Below are positions 44,105 through 52,463 of a DNA stretch of 64,000 bases, in pieces. The stretch spans positions 248,001 through 312,000 of the forward strand of contig NZ_SWLG01000006.1 of assembly GCF_005747095.1 (NCBI RefSeq), written 5' to 3'. Numbering within the stretch: the first letter of the stretch is position 1; every line of letters starts with the position of its first letter. Source of the DNA: Exobacillus caeni. Its GTDB lineage: Bacteria; Bacillota; Bacilli; Bacillales; Guptibacillaceae. The notes under the pieces were generated by a model, which was given only the letters and a program-made list of their open reading frames with translations, ran no database searches and was not told the origin of the DNA. The position numbers and the translations under genes are program-made.

Positions 44105-44207
44105 TGATTGTATTAATCGTTGAAGCATTCTATTAGAAAAACAGTTGCATTTGATGTGTAATAAAGAGAGAACGTTAAATAACAACATAAAAAGGAGCGA
44201 TTACGGA

Positions 44208-44813
44208 ATGAAGTTTAACTTCAGAATTTTTTCAGATTATATATGACCGTTTTGTTATGTCGGCAAGGGTCTTGTCGAAGAGTTGAAAAAGGAATTTGAT
44301 ATAGAAGATGAATGGGTAAGTTATGAAATACATCCAGAAACACCTGAAAGTGGAGTTTCTCTAAAAGAAAAATTCCCCAATGCAGATATAAATGCGATGT
44401 ATAATCAGTTCAATCGAGCAGGTGCTCCGTACGGAATAGAATCTACAAACGTATCGATTCTTTCCAATTCACAAAAAGCGCTCGAAGCAAGTGAGTATGC
44501 AAGAGATCAAGGGAAGTTTGATCAATTCCATGAAGAGGTATTCAAATCGTATTTCACTGAAGGTAAAGATATCGGAGACACTAATATATTATTGGAGATC
44601 GCTGAAAGGATCGGTTTGAACAGAACAGAAATGGAAAATGCTCTTGAAAAGGAAACTTATTTACCGACATTAAAAGAAGCTAATGAGGAAGGGAGAAGGC
44701 TAGGAGTCTCAGGTACCCCAACATTTATTATAAATGGAAAGTACAAAGTGGTCGGTGCCCAGCCACTGGAAAACTTCAAGCAAGCCTTGCGCCAACTCGA
44801 AGCAACAGAATAG
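44208..44813 (+). CDS. FrnE/DsbA-family oxidoreductase with in-frame UGA at catalytic Cys
   Basis: Reading from ATG 44208 (AAAGGAG ten bases upstream) gives a complete 201-residue FrnE-type DsbA protein, provided the TGA at 44244-44246 is decoded. That codon is residue 13, exactly the first Cys of the CPFC active site: DYI-TGA-PFCYVGKGLVEEL. After it the frame is intact to the stop, with the usual helical insert and the cis-Pro motif GVSGTPTFIINGKY. A stem-loop lies 13-32 bases after the UGA. Either this is a selenoprotein (Sec-Pro-Phe-Cys) or a gene with a single nonsense change of TGC/TGT. No frameshift or other decay is visible. A restart at TTG 44283 would lose the active site. Confidence 0.72.
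44260..44278 (+). promoter_or_regulatory. SECIS-like hairpin downstream of UGA
   Basis: TCGGCAAG (44260-44267) pairs with CTTGTCGA (44271-44278) over 8 bp (one G-U), leaving the tri-loop GGT whose first two bases are G. The loop begins 21 bases after the UGA. A small apical loop with G at its start, at about this distance, is the bacterial SECIS pattern. The same bases encode conserved residues, so chance pairing is possible. Confidence 0.5.
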
Positions 44814-44817
44814 TAGC

Positions 44818-44846
44818 AAAAGCTCTCCATAAGGAGAGCTTTTTTA
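44818..44846 (+). terminator. Intrinsic terminator
   Basis: AAAAGCTCTCC/GGAGAGCTTTT 11-bp stem, ATAA loop, T-tail. It directly follows the FrnE-type gene, suggesting that gene is still transcribed as a unit. Confidence 0.9.
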
Positions 44847-44942
44847 ATAAATGCTTACAATTTTAGTAGAAGTGGTAAAGCAAATCATAAGAACAGCAAA
44901 AAAATTGATACTAATAACAGACTGGCATAAAGGAGGCGACTT

Positions 44943-45152
44943 ATGGATTTTGACAATGCAGAAAATTGGATCCTTAACCATATCGAATTGGCTCAAAAAT
45001 ATCAGCAATTTCTTAATGGTCTTCCCAGGGATGACAAAAAAGTTGTGGAAGAAATGATGATAGAAGCTTATAGGAGAGGATTGAAGGAAGGGAAGAAACA
45101 GGGTGCAGAAGCTGCGAGGCAGATTTATAAAGTAAATAAGAATAACTTTTGA
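44943..45152 (+). CDS. Small helical protein, 69 residues, unknown
   Basis: ATG with AAAGGAGGCGACTT upstream. The product is a soluble, charged helical protein (LAQKYQQFLNGLPRDDKKVVEEMM) with a basic C-terminal part. No known domain recognised. It precedes the quinone oxidoreductase gene by 72 bases. Confidence 0.6.
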   Translation: MDFDNAENWILNHIELAQKYQQFLNGLPRDDKKVVEEMMIEAYRRGLKEGKKQGAEAARQIYKVNKNNF

Positions 45153-45224
45153 TTGTTTAACGAAAGATGTTTTGTGGAATGCAGGTTAAACATCACATTT
45201 TTGCACAGTAAAGGAGAAGATTTC

Positions 45225-46160
45225 ATGAAAGCTATTGTCATAGAACAATATGGAGGAAAAGACCAACTAAAAGAAAAAGAAGTTCCTATTCCTGACGTGA
45301 AAGAAAACCAGGTTCTTGTTGAAACACATGCTACCTCAATCAATCCCATCGATTGGAAAGTAAGGGAAGGGAATTTGAAGGAAATGCTCCCTTTTGATTT
45401 TCCAATCATTCTTGGATGGGATGTCGCAGGCGTTATCAAACACGTCGGAGATAAAGTGGAAAACTTTGAAGAAGGAGACAGAGTCTTCGCAAGGCCTGCA
45501 ACAACTGCCAACGGATCTTATGCGGAATATGTTTCGGTAGACGAAGATTTATTAGCCGGAATCCCTTCTAATATTTCTTTTGAGGAAGCCGCTTCGGTTC
45601 CACTTGCGGGTTTAACAGCCTGGCAGTGTCTTGTTGACTTCGGAAATATAAAAAAAGGAGACAGGGTACTAATCCATGCCGGCGCAGGGGGTGTTGGGAC
45701 ATTCGGCATCCAATTTGCAAAGCATTTTGGGGCAGAAGTCGCAACTACAGCAAGTGAAAAAAATATTGATTTCTTAAGATCTCTTGGGGCAGACACAGTG
45801 ATTAACTATAAAGAACAGGATTTTGAAAAAGAACTGAGTGACTTTGATATTGTATTAGATTCTCTGGGAGGAGAAATACAACAGAAAAGCTATAACGTTC
45901 TGAAAAAAGGAGGACGGCTTGTTTCGATCGTAGCACCTCCAGATGAGGAAGAAGCAAAAGAACACGGGATAAAGGCAGGCTTTCTATGGTTAGAACCAAA
46001 TGGATCGCAATTACAAGAGATTGCGGATCTGATGGAAAAACGAGCCGTTAAACCGAATGTCGGGCACACCTTTAAGTTTAGTGAGTCGGGACTTCAGCAG
46101 GCACATGAACTTAGTGAATCGCATCATGCAAAAGGAAAAATAGTTATTTCTGTAAAATAA
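45225..46160 (+). CDS. NADP-dependent quinone oxidoreductase (zinc-free MDR)
   Basis: This 311-residue medium-chain dehydrogenase/reductase is of the quinone oxidoreductase group. Features are N-terminal MKAIVIEQYGG, WDVAGVIKHVG, SVPLAGLTAWQCL and the nucleotide loop HAGAGGVGTFGIQFAKHFGAEV. The structural zinc Cys cluster of alcohol dehydrogenases is absent. It probably reduces quinones or enones with NADPH. AAAGGAGAAGATTTC precedes ATG 45225; reading further upstream has no such support. Confidence 0.88.
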   Translation: MKAIVIEQYGGKDQLKEKEVPIPDVKENQVLVETHATSINPIDWKVREGNLKEMLPFDFPIILGWDVAGVIKHVGDKVENFEEGDRVFARPATTANGSYAEYVSVDEDLLAGIPSNISFEEAASVPLAGLTAWQCLVDFGNIKKGDRVLIHAGAGGVGTFGIQFAKHFGAEVATTASEKNIDFLRSLGADTVINYKEQDFEKELSDFDIVLDSLGGEIQQKSYNVLKKGGRLVSIVAPPDEEEAKEHGIKAGFLWLEPNGSQLQEIADLMEKRAVKPNVGHTFKFSESGLQQAHELSESHHAKGKIVISVK

Positions 46161-46225
46161 AAACATAAAGACTTGACATCTAGTCTTTACTAAGGTAATC
46201 TAATAAAAAATGAAAATACGTTTAA

Positions 46226-46390
46226 TTCTTCTTATTCAGAGAGGTGGAGGGACTGGCCCTACGAAACCTCGGCAGCGGATTCTCACTCATTGGGAACACC
46301 GTGCCAATTCCTGCGGCGGATACGTCGGAAAATAAGAAGAGGAGAAATCATAAAAGATTAACCCTCTTCTGTTAAGAAGAGGGTTTTTTT
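46226..46390 (+). promoter_or_regulatory. SAM-I (S-box) riboswitch with terminator
   Basis: The core AGAGAGGTGGAGGGACTGGCCCTACGAAACCTCGGCAGC pattern (positions 46238-46276) and the later GTGCCAATTCCTGC are the S-box signatures. P1 is formed by CTTCTTATT (46228-46236) and AATAAGAAG (46331-46339). The terminator is ACCCTCTTCT (46361-46370)/AGAAGAGGGT (46375-46384) plus a T-run. AGAAGAGG can pair with the start of the terminator, giving the usual switch: SAM high, transcription stops. A perfect TTGACA (46173) with TCTAAT (46199) may be the promoter, though spacing is long. Confidence 0.93.
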
Positions 46391-46433
46391 ACATTTTCCT
46401 CTTCCATCCACTTTGTGATCAAGAGGTGATTAT

Positions 46434-46598
46434 TTGGCAAAACCAGTACAAAGAGCTGAAACGAGAAAAAAATGCTTGATAGATTATTTACTGGCAAGGG
46501 GTATTTTTAAAATGGGAGACAAACAGCTATATATGCTGCCTCTTTCCGACTTAGAAAAAGAATATAACCAGTTAAGAAACGAAAAAGAAAGGGCGTAG
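46434..46598 (+). CDS. FbpA-like small protein (Fur-regulated basic protein family)
   Basis: The TTG at 46434 follows AAGAGGTG. The 54-residue product has RKKCLIDYLLARGIFKMGDKQLYMLPLSDLEKEY, the pattern I associate with the FbpA family (small proteins that in B. subtilis help the FsrA small RNA in the iron-sparing response). Here it lies behind a SAM riboswitch and ahead of msrA, 6 bases apart, so control is by sulphur status rather than iron, unless a Fur box is present; I did not find one. Confidence 0.7.
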   Translation: MAKPVQRAETRKKCLIDYLLARGIFKMGDKQLYMLPLSDLEKEYNQLRNEKERA

Positions 46599-46604
46599 AA
46601 ATAG

Positions 46605-47072
46605 ATGAAAGCAACATTTGGAGCAGGATGTTTTTGGGGAGTAGAAGCCGTGTTTAAAGAATTAGAAGGAGTTATTTCTACACAGGTAGGTTATATGGGA
46701 GGCACACTTGCACATCCGACATATGAGCAGGTTTGCACAAATGAAACTGGCCATGCAGAGGTAGTAGAAATTAAATATAATCCATTAAGAATAAGCTATG
46801 AAGATCTATTGGAAGTTTTTTGGAATAGCCATAATCCAACTTCATTAAACCGCCAGGGAGAGGACAGAGGATCACAATATAGGTCGGCTATTTTCTTTCA
46901 TGATGCAGAACAAGAGAAAACAGCGCACGCTTCAAAAGAAAAGAAGGGTGTTGAAGGTACATTTAAAAAGCCTATAGTAACCGAGATATCGCGAGCATCT
47001 GAATTTTACCGTGCGGAAGAGTACCACCAAAATTACTTTGAAAAAAATGGTGTGGCAGCTTGTTCGATCTAA
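46605..47072 (+). CDS. msrA: Peptide methionine-S-sulfoxide reductase
   Basis: This 155-residue MsrA repairs oxidised methionine. GAGCFWGVEAVF carries the catalytic Cys9; VGYMGG, NETGHAEVVEI and EDRGSQYRSAIF are standard, and the only other Cys (Cys153 at the C-terminal AACSI) would be resolving. It is cotranscribed with the small FbpA-like gene behind the S-box. Production when SAM is low links methionine repair to methionine shortage. No MsrB domain. Confidence 0.94.
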   Translation: MKATFGAGCFWGVEAVFKELEGVISTQVGYMGGTLAHPTYEQVCTNETGHAEVVEIKYNPLRISYEDLLEVFWNSHNPTSLNRQGEDRGSQYRSAIFFHDAEQEKTAHASKEKKGVEGTFKKPIVTEISRASEFYRAEEYHQNYFEKNGVAACSI

Positions 47073-47082
47073 TCGAATTTGA

Positions 47083-47116
47083 GAAAAAGGTTCGGTCATT
47101 GCACCGAACCTTTTTC
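47083..47116 (+). terminator. Intrinsic terminator after msrA
   Basis: AAAAAGGTTCGGT/ACCGAACCTTTTT 13-bp stem, CATTGC loop. Confidence 0.92.
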
Positions 47117-47177
47117 TGTGAAGTAGAAAACGGGAGATGATTGGGAGTTGTTTTCTGTTATACCGGTTAAGATTTTC

Positions 47178-49445
47178 TTAAGGACGTATGCCTATATCAT
47201 CAATTATTATTTTTCCCTTTTTACTTTTATTAAAAAGAAAAGTCACTTTAGTCAGTTGTTTTGGATCAAAGCGAGAGTTCTCTAACTTAAAATTCTTAAG
47301 TGGGAGAACAAAGGATTGTAATACCGGTTCTGTCTTTTCACCATAACGGCTATCCTGATAAAACTTTGTTTTTGTATGCTGGATCTGGAGTACCGGTGGA
47401 ACCTTACCAAATGTATGCAAAGGCAATGTGGCAGATGCACCGTTCTTTGAGGTTAGCTTAATCGAAAAATCAACCGAATCTCCTTTAAATGTATCATTTT
47501 CTTCAACCCCTAAGTTAGCAACGGAAAAAGTGACGGATGAATCTTCTGTGAAATTAATTTCGCTTAAATTAGCTTCAGGTAGGGAAACAATATAACGGCC
47601 ATTATCGGAATAAGTTTCATTCCACTTGATAAATACTCCGTGGTTTTTTCTTTCAAAGTTACGTCTGTATTCAAGCTCATTTTCATACCACTGGCTCAAG
47701 CTTTTGCCAGTTTGTTCAACACCCTCAATTGTTCCTGTTGTGATGTCTATATCCTCTTCATAATCACTGAGCAATCTTATCGAATTGTCTGAATAGCGAT
47801 TTATATATACTTTTTCCGGCATCCAATTAAGCGCATACCGGTAATCTTGAAAGATCGGTTTATATTCCTGTTTTCCTTTTAAGGTAGATTCTAGAAAAGA
47901 GGATATATACGTCTTAGCTATTTGCCTTTGTTCATCTCCGCTAATTAACGGTTCTTTATTGATCAACAGGTTAAACGGAAATGATGTATCATCACCCCAG
48001 ACAGTATTGAACTGTCCATGGTTAGCTCCATGAATATAAAGGGATGTTTTGAACCAATCCCCGTCTGCGGTAAATGTTATATCTTCGAATTGGCGGTCAC
48101 CGCTAAATTCTGATACGTCACTGTCATAAGAACCATGCAGTAAAAGGTAGTTAATATTTTCAAGCTTGATATCTTTATCAGCTATCTTGTGATAATCGGT
48201 TGGAGCGATAGCAATAATCGAATTGATGTTATAGTTAAAATCAAACGATACGCTTCCATTGTTTGGATAATTCGGCAATTTGTTAAATAAAGCAGCGAGT
48301 GCAACTGCCTGTCCGCCCCTTGAATGCCCCATCAACGCAATATTTTCCATATCAATTTTATTGGATAAGGGAGAGCTGGATGTTTGATTGAATTTTTCTA
48401 ACTGTTGAATATGCTTTAACAACAGCCAGGCTCTAGCGTTTATTTCATTATTAAGACTACCGGACCAGGAGGAGTTCAAGAAGTTTTCATCAACTGAAAC
48501 AGCGATAAAACCTCTGCTTGCAAGCAGTGTTCCCAAGTAGTTATACCCGGTATCCGAAAACTCTTCCATCTTATGGTTTCCATGGACCATTAAGACAAGC
48601 GGAAATTTTCCTATACCGTCTGGAATCCATACCCGCCCGTTCAGAGGAATATTTGTTTCATCAAATCCCCAGAACCACGTTCTTTTTTTATCCCAGCCAT
48701 CAATCATTCGAAAAGCGTTGATCGGGTCGACCTTCAAGTCGACCTTTTCTCCAAACTCTACTCGTTGTTTGTCATCTCCACTTCCGTACGTCAGGGTTTT
48801 AAAAGTAAAAGCACCCGTCTTAGAAGGGTTTTCTGCAAGGAGAGGTATAGGATCGATCTCTTTACCTGCGTTTACAGGGTATGGATTATATCCCGGTGTT
48901 AAAAGCCAAAAGAAAAATGAAGCAGTAACAGTTAAGAAAATGAATAAAAAAACGAAAGACGATGCGTTTCTTAATCCTTTACTTTTTACATACCCTAAAG
49001 ATCCTCCAGCAACAATGCCTATTCCGACCAATGTATAACTTAATACTAGAATGGAATTTAAGGACCTGAATTGATCAAGCGTGTAAATGGTTAAAATGAC
49101 ACTGATTACTGCAGCAGCTAAAAAGGCTGTTTTCATTTTTTTTAACAGTTTTATTCCTATATATAGAAGACCCCAGCCAATCAAAAGCCCCAGTATTCCG
49201 ACAACAAGATAAATACCTGTATCCAAAGATTTACCAAGGCCAGTATTGATACCGAACCCGATGGAGACGATAACCAATATAAACATTGAAGCAGCCCCAA
49301 CAGCAGCACCACGCCATGTTCGATTACCAAAGCTGATAAGAGAGGCTAATAAAGAATCCAACTTTTCCGTTTTTAATTTTCTTTTATTTTTTCCCCCGGG
49401 GAGGTGTTGATCTTGTTGTTCGATCTCTGCTTTATTTTCCATCAT
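47178..49445 (-). CDS. Membrane-anchored alpha/beta hydrolase, large
   Basis: This protein of about 755 residues has an N-terminal membrane region of five or more helices (about 45-185), then an extracellular alpha/beta hydrolase domain. LVLMVHGNH carries the oxyanion region, MGHSRGGQAV the nucleophile Ser, and GANHGQFN the catalytic His. The last 200 residues form a beta-rich domain. Chlorophyllase/dienelactone-hydrolase-like enzymes share the core. Substrate unknown. It stands alone and is transcribed opposite to its neighbours. Start at ATG 49445 (GGCGGGA upstream). Confidence 0.82.
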   Translation of the reverse strand: MMENKAEIEQQDQHLPGGKNKRKLKTEKLDSLLASLISFGNRTWRGAAVGAASMFILVIVSIGFGINTGLGKSLDTGIYLVVGILGLLIGWGLLYIGIKLLKKMKTAFLAAAVISVILTIYTLDQFRSLNSILVLSYTLVGIGIVAGGSLGYVKSKGLRNASSFVFLFIFLTVTASFFFWLLTPGYNPYPVNAGKEIDPIPLLAENPSKTGAFTFKTLTYGSGDDKQRVEFGEKVDLKVDPINAFRMIDGWDKKRTWFWGFDETNIPLNGRVWIPDGIGKFPLVLMVHGNHKMEEFSDTGYNYLGTLLASRGFIAVSVDENFLNSSWSGSLNNEINARAWLLLKHIQQLEKFNQTSSSPLSNKIDMENIALMGHSRGGQAVALAALFNKLPNYPNNGSVSFDFNYNINSIIAIAPTDYHKIADKDIKLENINYLLLHGSYDSDVSEFSGDRQFEDITFTADGDWFKTSLYIHGANHGQFNTVWGDDTSFPFNLLINKEPLISGDEQRQIAKTYISSFLESTLKGKQEYKPIFQDYRYALNWMPEKVYINRYSDNSIRLLSDYEEDIDITTGTIEGVEQTGKSLSQWYENELEYRRNFERKNHGVFIKWNETYSDNGRYIVSLPEANLSEINFTEDSSVTFSVANLGVEENDTFKGDSVDFSIKLTSKNGASATLPLHTFGKVPPVLQIQHTKTKFYQDSRYGEKTEPVLQSFVLPLKNFKLENSRFDPKQLTKVTFLFNKSKKGKIIIDDIGIRP

Positions 49446-49627
49446 TTTTCCCGCCTTTGTTCTTCCTCTAAGCACATTATATCAAACGCTTTCAATTCTT
49501 TGGTTTAAATTCAATGGCTAGAAATGAAAATAACACGAACTGGATAAAAATGTCACCTATAATATTTCGATAAAAACTAATTCTAATAAATGTTCCAATA
49601 GTTAAATACAATACAGGGGGTTTTTAT

Positions 49628-49831
49628 ATGACTGTTGCAAGTCAGGTAAAACAAACAATGGCTGGATTAAAAAGTGCCCAGGCTAGTTTTGAAACATTTG
49701 CTCTCCAAACAGAAAACCAGCAAGCAAAGCAGCTTTTCCAAACTGCTGCACAGCAAACTCAAACATTGATTGACCAGGTGACCCCTCGCCTTCAACAAAT
49801 CGAGCAGGAAGAACCACAATACAAACAATAA
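49628..49831 (+). CDS. DUF1657 protein, first gene of spoVA2mob-like operon
   Basis: This 67-residue helical-hairpin protein is of the DUF1657 family (TVASQVKQTMAGLKSAQASFETFAL). CAGGGGGTTTTTAT precedes the ATG. In spoVA2mob operons, which raise spore heat resistance and slow germination in some B. subtilis-group strains, a DUF1657 gene is first, and the order of all seven genes here agrees. Function at the molecular level is unknown; expected in the forespore. Confidence 0.9.
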   Translation: MTVASQVKQTMAGLKSAQASFETFALQTENQQAKQLFQTAAQQTQTLIDQVTPRLQQIEQEEPQYKQ

Positions 49832-49839
49832 AAACTCGA

Positions 49840-49869
49840 GGCCAGGGGAATAATCTTCGACCCCTGGCC
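49840..49869 (+). other. GC-rich stem-loop inside the spoVA2mob-like operon
   Basis: GGCCAGGGG/CCCCTGGCC 9-bp perfect stem with a 12-base loop between genes 1 and 2, without a T-run. It may stabilise the first cistron's message or reduce read-through. Confidence 0.7.
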
Positions 49870-49901
49870 AGTTCATACATAATTAGAAAAGGATGGTAAA
49901 T

Positions 49902-50357
49902 ATGAAGCTCTTTATGAAAGTAGCCTTATTGTTAGTTTTATTGTTTGGATTTACAGCTTGTAACCAAACTGATGAAAACACTGAAACCAAAAGTAAACAG
50001 GGTGCAAAAATAAACACTGCTTCAACTTATGACCAGACACCAGCAAAAAGAGCAGAAAAAATTGTTAAAAAACGAGATGAGGTAACAGAAGCAGTAGCAT
50101 TCAATACGAATAAACAGATGTTGTTAACTTTCAATGTAAAACAATTTGATCGATTCCAACTTAAAAGACACGAAAAGGAAATTAAGCAACAGCTTCAAAA
50201 AGAGTTTCCAAAGAAAGAAATCAATGTAACAACCGATTCAAAAATCACCCAACAAATAGGGGAAGTTAAGTCAAAAATAAAAATGGGTACGATGAGTTCA
50301 AAAAAACTCGATAAAGAAATGATGCGATTAATCAAATTAATGAACGAAGAAACTTAA
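49902..50357 (+). CDS. YhcN/YlaJ-like spore lipoprotein
   Basis: This 151-residue lipoprotein has a signal ending in FGFTAC (lipidated Cys near residue 20), then a polar region and a YhcN/YlaJ domain (RAEKIVKKRDEVTEAVAFNTNKQMLLTFNV). Second gene of the spoVA2mob-like operon. AAAGGATGG precedes ATG 49902. Confidence 0.85.
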   Translation: MKLFMKVALLLVLLFGFTACNQTDENTETKSKQGAKINTASTYDQTPAKRAEKIVKKRDEVTEAVAFNTNKQMLLTFNVKQFDRFQLKRHEKEIKQQLQKEFPKKEINVTTDSKITQQIGEVKSKIKMGTMSSKKLDKEMMRLIKLMNEET

Positions 50358-50379
50358 ACATCGGAAAGAGGAAACGATT

Positions 50380-50859
50380 ATGTCGAGTAACAAAAAGAAA
50401 AAACTTACTCCTGTTCAACAACAGTATCAACAACTGGAAAAGAACAAAGAAACAAAGCGGCCGGTGCTTGCTAATTCTATAAAAGCATTTCTTATCGGCG
50501 GGTTTATATGTCTCATAGGGCAGACTATCCAAACAGCATACATTTATTATTTTGATTTCAATGAGCAAACAGCCGGGAATCCAACTGTTGCAACGCTAAT
50601 CTTTATATCGATGCTGTTAACCGGGTTTGGTGTTTATGACCGAATAGCTCAGTTCGCGGGTGCAGGAAGTGCAGTTCCAGTAACGGGATTTGGCAACGCG
50701 GTTATTTCAGCTGCCATCGAACACCGTTCTGAAGGATTTGTTCTTGGGGTAGGTGGAAACATGTTTAAATTAGCTGGTTCCGTCATCCTTTTCGGTGTTT
50801 TTTCTGCATTTGTGATCGCTTTAATCAAATCTATTTTAATACAGTGGGGTGGATTTTAA
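50380..50859 (+). CDS. spoVAC: SpoVAC-type spore membrane channel protein
   Basis: This 159-residue membrane protein has four transmembrane helices. SpoVAC is reported to act as a mechanosensitive channel in the inner spore membrane for dipicolinic acid movement. The blocks FLIGGFICLIGQTIQ, LLTGFGVYDRIAQFAGAGSAVPVTGFGNAV are diagnostic. AGAGGAAACGATT precedes the ATG. Its stop overlaps the spoVAD start by one base. Confidence 0.94.
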   Translation: MSSNKKKKLTPVQQQYQQLEKNKETKRPVLANSIKAFLIGGFICLIGQTIQTAYIYYFDFNEQTAGNPTVATLIFISMLLTGFGVYDRIAQFAGAGSAVPVTGFGNAVISAAIEHRSEGFVLGVGGNMFKLAGSVILFGVFSAFVIALIKSILIQWGGF

Positions 50860-51872
50860 TGCTACGTGGCCATCGGACATGGGAATTCGAGAATAAACCG
50901 GTTATTATTTCTTCTGCCACTGTTGGAGGACCATTTGAAGCGAACGGAAAAATTGCAGACGATTTTGACTTGCTTCATGAAGATCTCTGGCTAGGACAGG
51001 ATTCTTATGAAAAAGCGCATCAGGTTTTGTTGGAGCAAGCATGCGAGAGAGCGATAGAAAAGTCTGGTGTTCCAAAGGATAACATCCAATTTCTTATTGC
51101 TGGTGACCTTATCAACCAGATAACCCCTTCAAGCTTTGCTAGCCGCACATTATCTTTCCCGTATCTCGGTATATTCGGTGCCTGTTCTACTTCAATGGAA
51201 GGTCTTGCTTTAGGTGCTTTTATCGTTAACGGCCATGGAGCGAAGTATCTCCTGACAGGAACGGCGAGCCATAATGCGGCAGTGGAAAAGCAATTCCGTT
51301 ATCCAACGGAATATGGAGGACAGAAACCCCCAACTGCCCAATGGACTGTAACTGGTTCTGGTGCCGCCCTCTTATGTGGTGAAGGAATGGGGCCAAGAGT
51401 AACATCTGCAACAATCGGTAGAGTGATCGATATGGGGATGAGCGATCCTTTTAACATGGGTGGAGCAATGGCCCCTGCAGCAGTTGATACACTGGAAGCC
51501 CACTTTAAAGAACGACAAATAGATCCGTCTTATTATGATCTTATTGTAACAGGAGATCTGGGGAAGATTGGTCATGATGTATCAAAGGAACTACTGAAAA
51601 AGCATGGGATTGAACTTAGTGAGGAAATTTACCAGGATTGTGGCCTCATGCTGTATACGGATGACCAGCCTGTTTTATCGGGGGCAAGCGGTTGTGCGTC
51701 ATCTGCCACTGTTGTGTATGGACATTTATTAAACCGCATGAAAGCTGGTGAATTAAAAAGAATCCTTGTTGTAGCAACAGGAGCCCTTTTATCACCTATT
51801 ACATTCCAGCAGAACGAAACCATTCCCTGTATTGCACATGCTGTCTCAATCGAATATGGAGGTGGATATTAA
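50859..51872 (+). CDS. spoVAD: SpoVAD
   Basis: This 337-residue thiolase-fold protein (no thiolase activity expected) binds dipicolinic acid on the outer side of the spore inner membrane. [35 protein letters not shown] around residues 92-126 and the late [18 protein letters not shown] are well kept. ATG overlaps the spoVAC TAA; spoVAEb begins one base after its stop, so translation is coupled across the three. Confidence 0.95.
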   Translation: MLRGHRTWEFENKPVIISSATVGGPFEANGKIADDFDLLHEDLWLGQDSYEKAHQVLLEQACERAIEKSGVPKDNIQFLIAGDLINQITPSSFASRTLSFPYLGIFGACSTSMEGLALGAFIVNGHGAKYLLTGTASHNAAVEKQFRYPTEYGGQKPPTAQWTVTGSGAALLCGEGMGPRVTSATIGRVIDMGMSDPFNMGGAMAPAAVDTLEAHFKERQIDPSYYDLIVTGDLGKIGHDVSKELLKKHGIELSEEIYQDCGLMLYTDDQPVLSGASGCASSATVVYGHLLNRMKAGELKRILVVATGALLSPITFQQNETIPCIAHAVSIEYGGGY

Positions 51873-51873
51873 G

Positions 51874-52227
51874 ATGAGCATCTTTTTTTGGGCGTTTATT
51901 GTGGGGGGCTTAATATGCCTGGCTGGTCAGTTGATGCTTGATGTTTTCAATTTAACACCTGCCCATATGTTAAGTACGATGGTCGTTACAGGCGCTTTAC
52001 TCGATGGATTTGGCTTATACGAACCGTTGATTGATTTCGCTGGAGCAGGTGCGACAGTGCCGATCACTAGCTTTGGAAATGCACTGGTCCATGGAGCTAT
52101 GAGAGAGGCGGAACAACATGGAATAGTTGGAGTTATAACCGGGATGTTTGAAGTAACCAGCGCAGGGATTTCTGCCGCTATCGTATTTGGATTTATAGGA
52201 GCGTTATTATTCAAGCCAAAAGGATAA
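51874..52227 (+). CDS. spoVAEB: SpoVAEb
   Basis: This 117-residue membrane protein resembles SpoVAC in plan (four helices; [35 protein letters not shown]). It completes the C-D-Eb set that moves dipicolinate. AATATGGAGGTGGATATTAAG precedes ATG 51874; an in-frame ATG at 51832 lies inside spoVAD and is unnecessary. Confidence 0.92.
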   Translation: MSIFFWAFIVGGLICLAGQLMLDVFNLTPAHMLSTMVVTGALLDGFGLYEPLIDFAGAGATVPITSFGNALVHGAMREAEQHGIVGVITGMFEVTSAGISAAIVFGFIGALLFKPKG

Positions 52228-52238
52228 GGAGTGTTCAT

Positions 52239-52445
52239 ATGACTGTAGGTTCACAGGTTAAACAAACCCTTGCTGCGTTAAAAAGTATCAGCGCCAATCT
52301 TCAGACCTATGCTCTTCAGTCAAAAAGCGAGGAGGCAAGTCGCGCTTTTCATGAGTCGATGCTTCTTTCAGATGAAATAATCAAGGATTTAGAAAGACGG
52401 ATAGGTGAACTCGAAAGACAGGAACCCCAGTACAAAGGATTTTAA
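52239..52445 (+). CDS. DUF1657 protein, sixth gene of the operon
   Basis: This 68-residue second DUF1657 protein (TVGSQVKQTLAALKSISANLQTYAL) is clearly paralogous to gene 1. AAAAGGATAAGGAGTG precedes the ATG. Position between spoVAEb and the DUF421 gene is the same as in spoVA2mob operons. Confidence 0.9.
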   Translation: MTVGSQVKQTLAALKSISANLQTYALQSKSEEASRAFHESMLLSDEIIKDLERRIGELERQEPQYKGF

Positions 52446-52463
52446 TCGAAGGAGAATGGAACG

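Noticed and set aside
44283-44813. Functional shorter FrnE-like protein restarted at TTG 44283
   Set aside because: It would miss the first strand and the whole active site, and GAAGAG lies too close to the TTG to serve as a ribosome site.
46168-46188. Terminator for the quinone oxidoreductase gene (AAGACT...AGTCTT)
   Set aside because: The hairpin is short, with no T-run, and contains the TTGACA that is the likely -35 of the S-box transcript.
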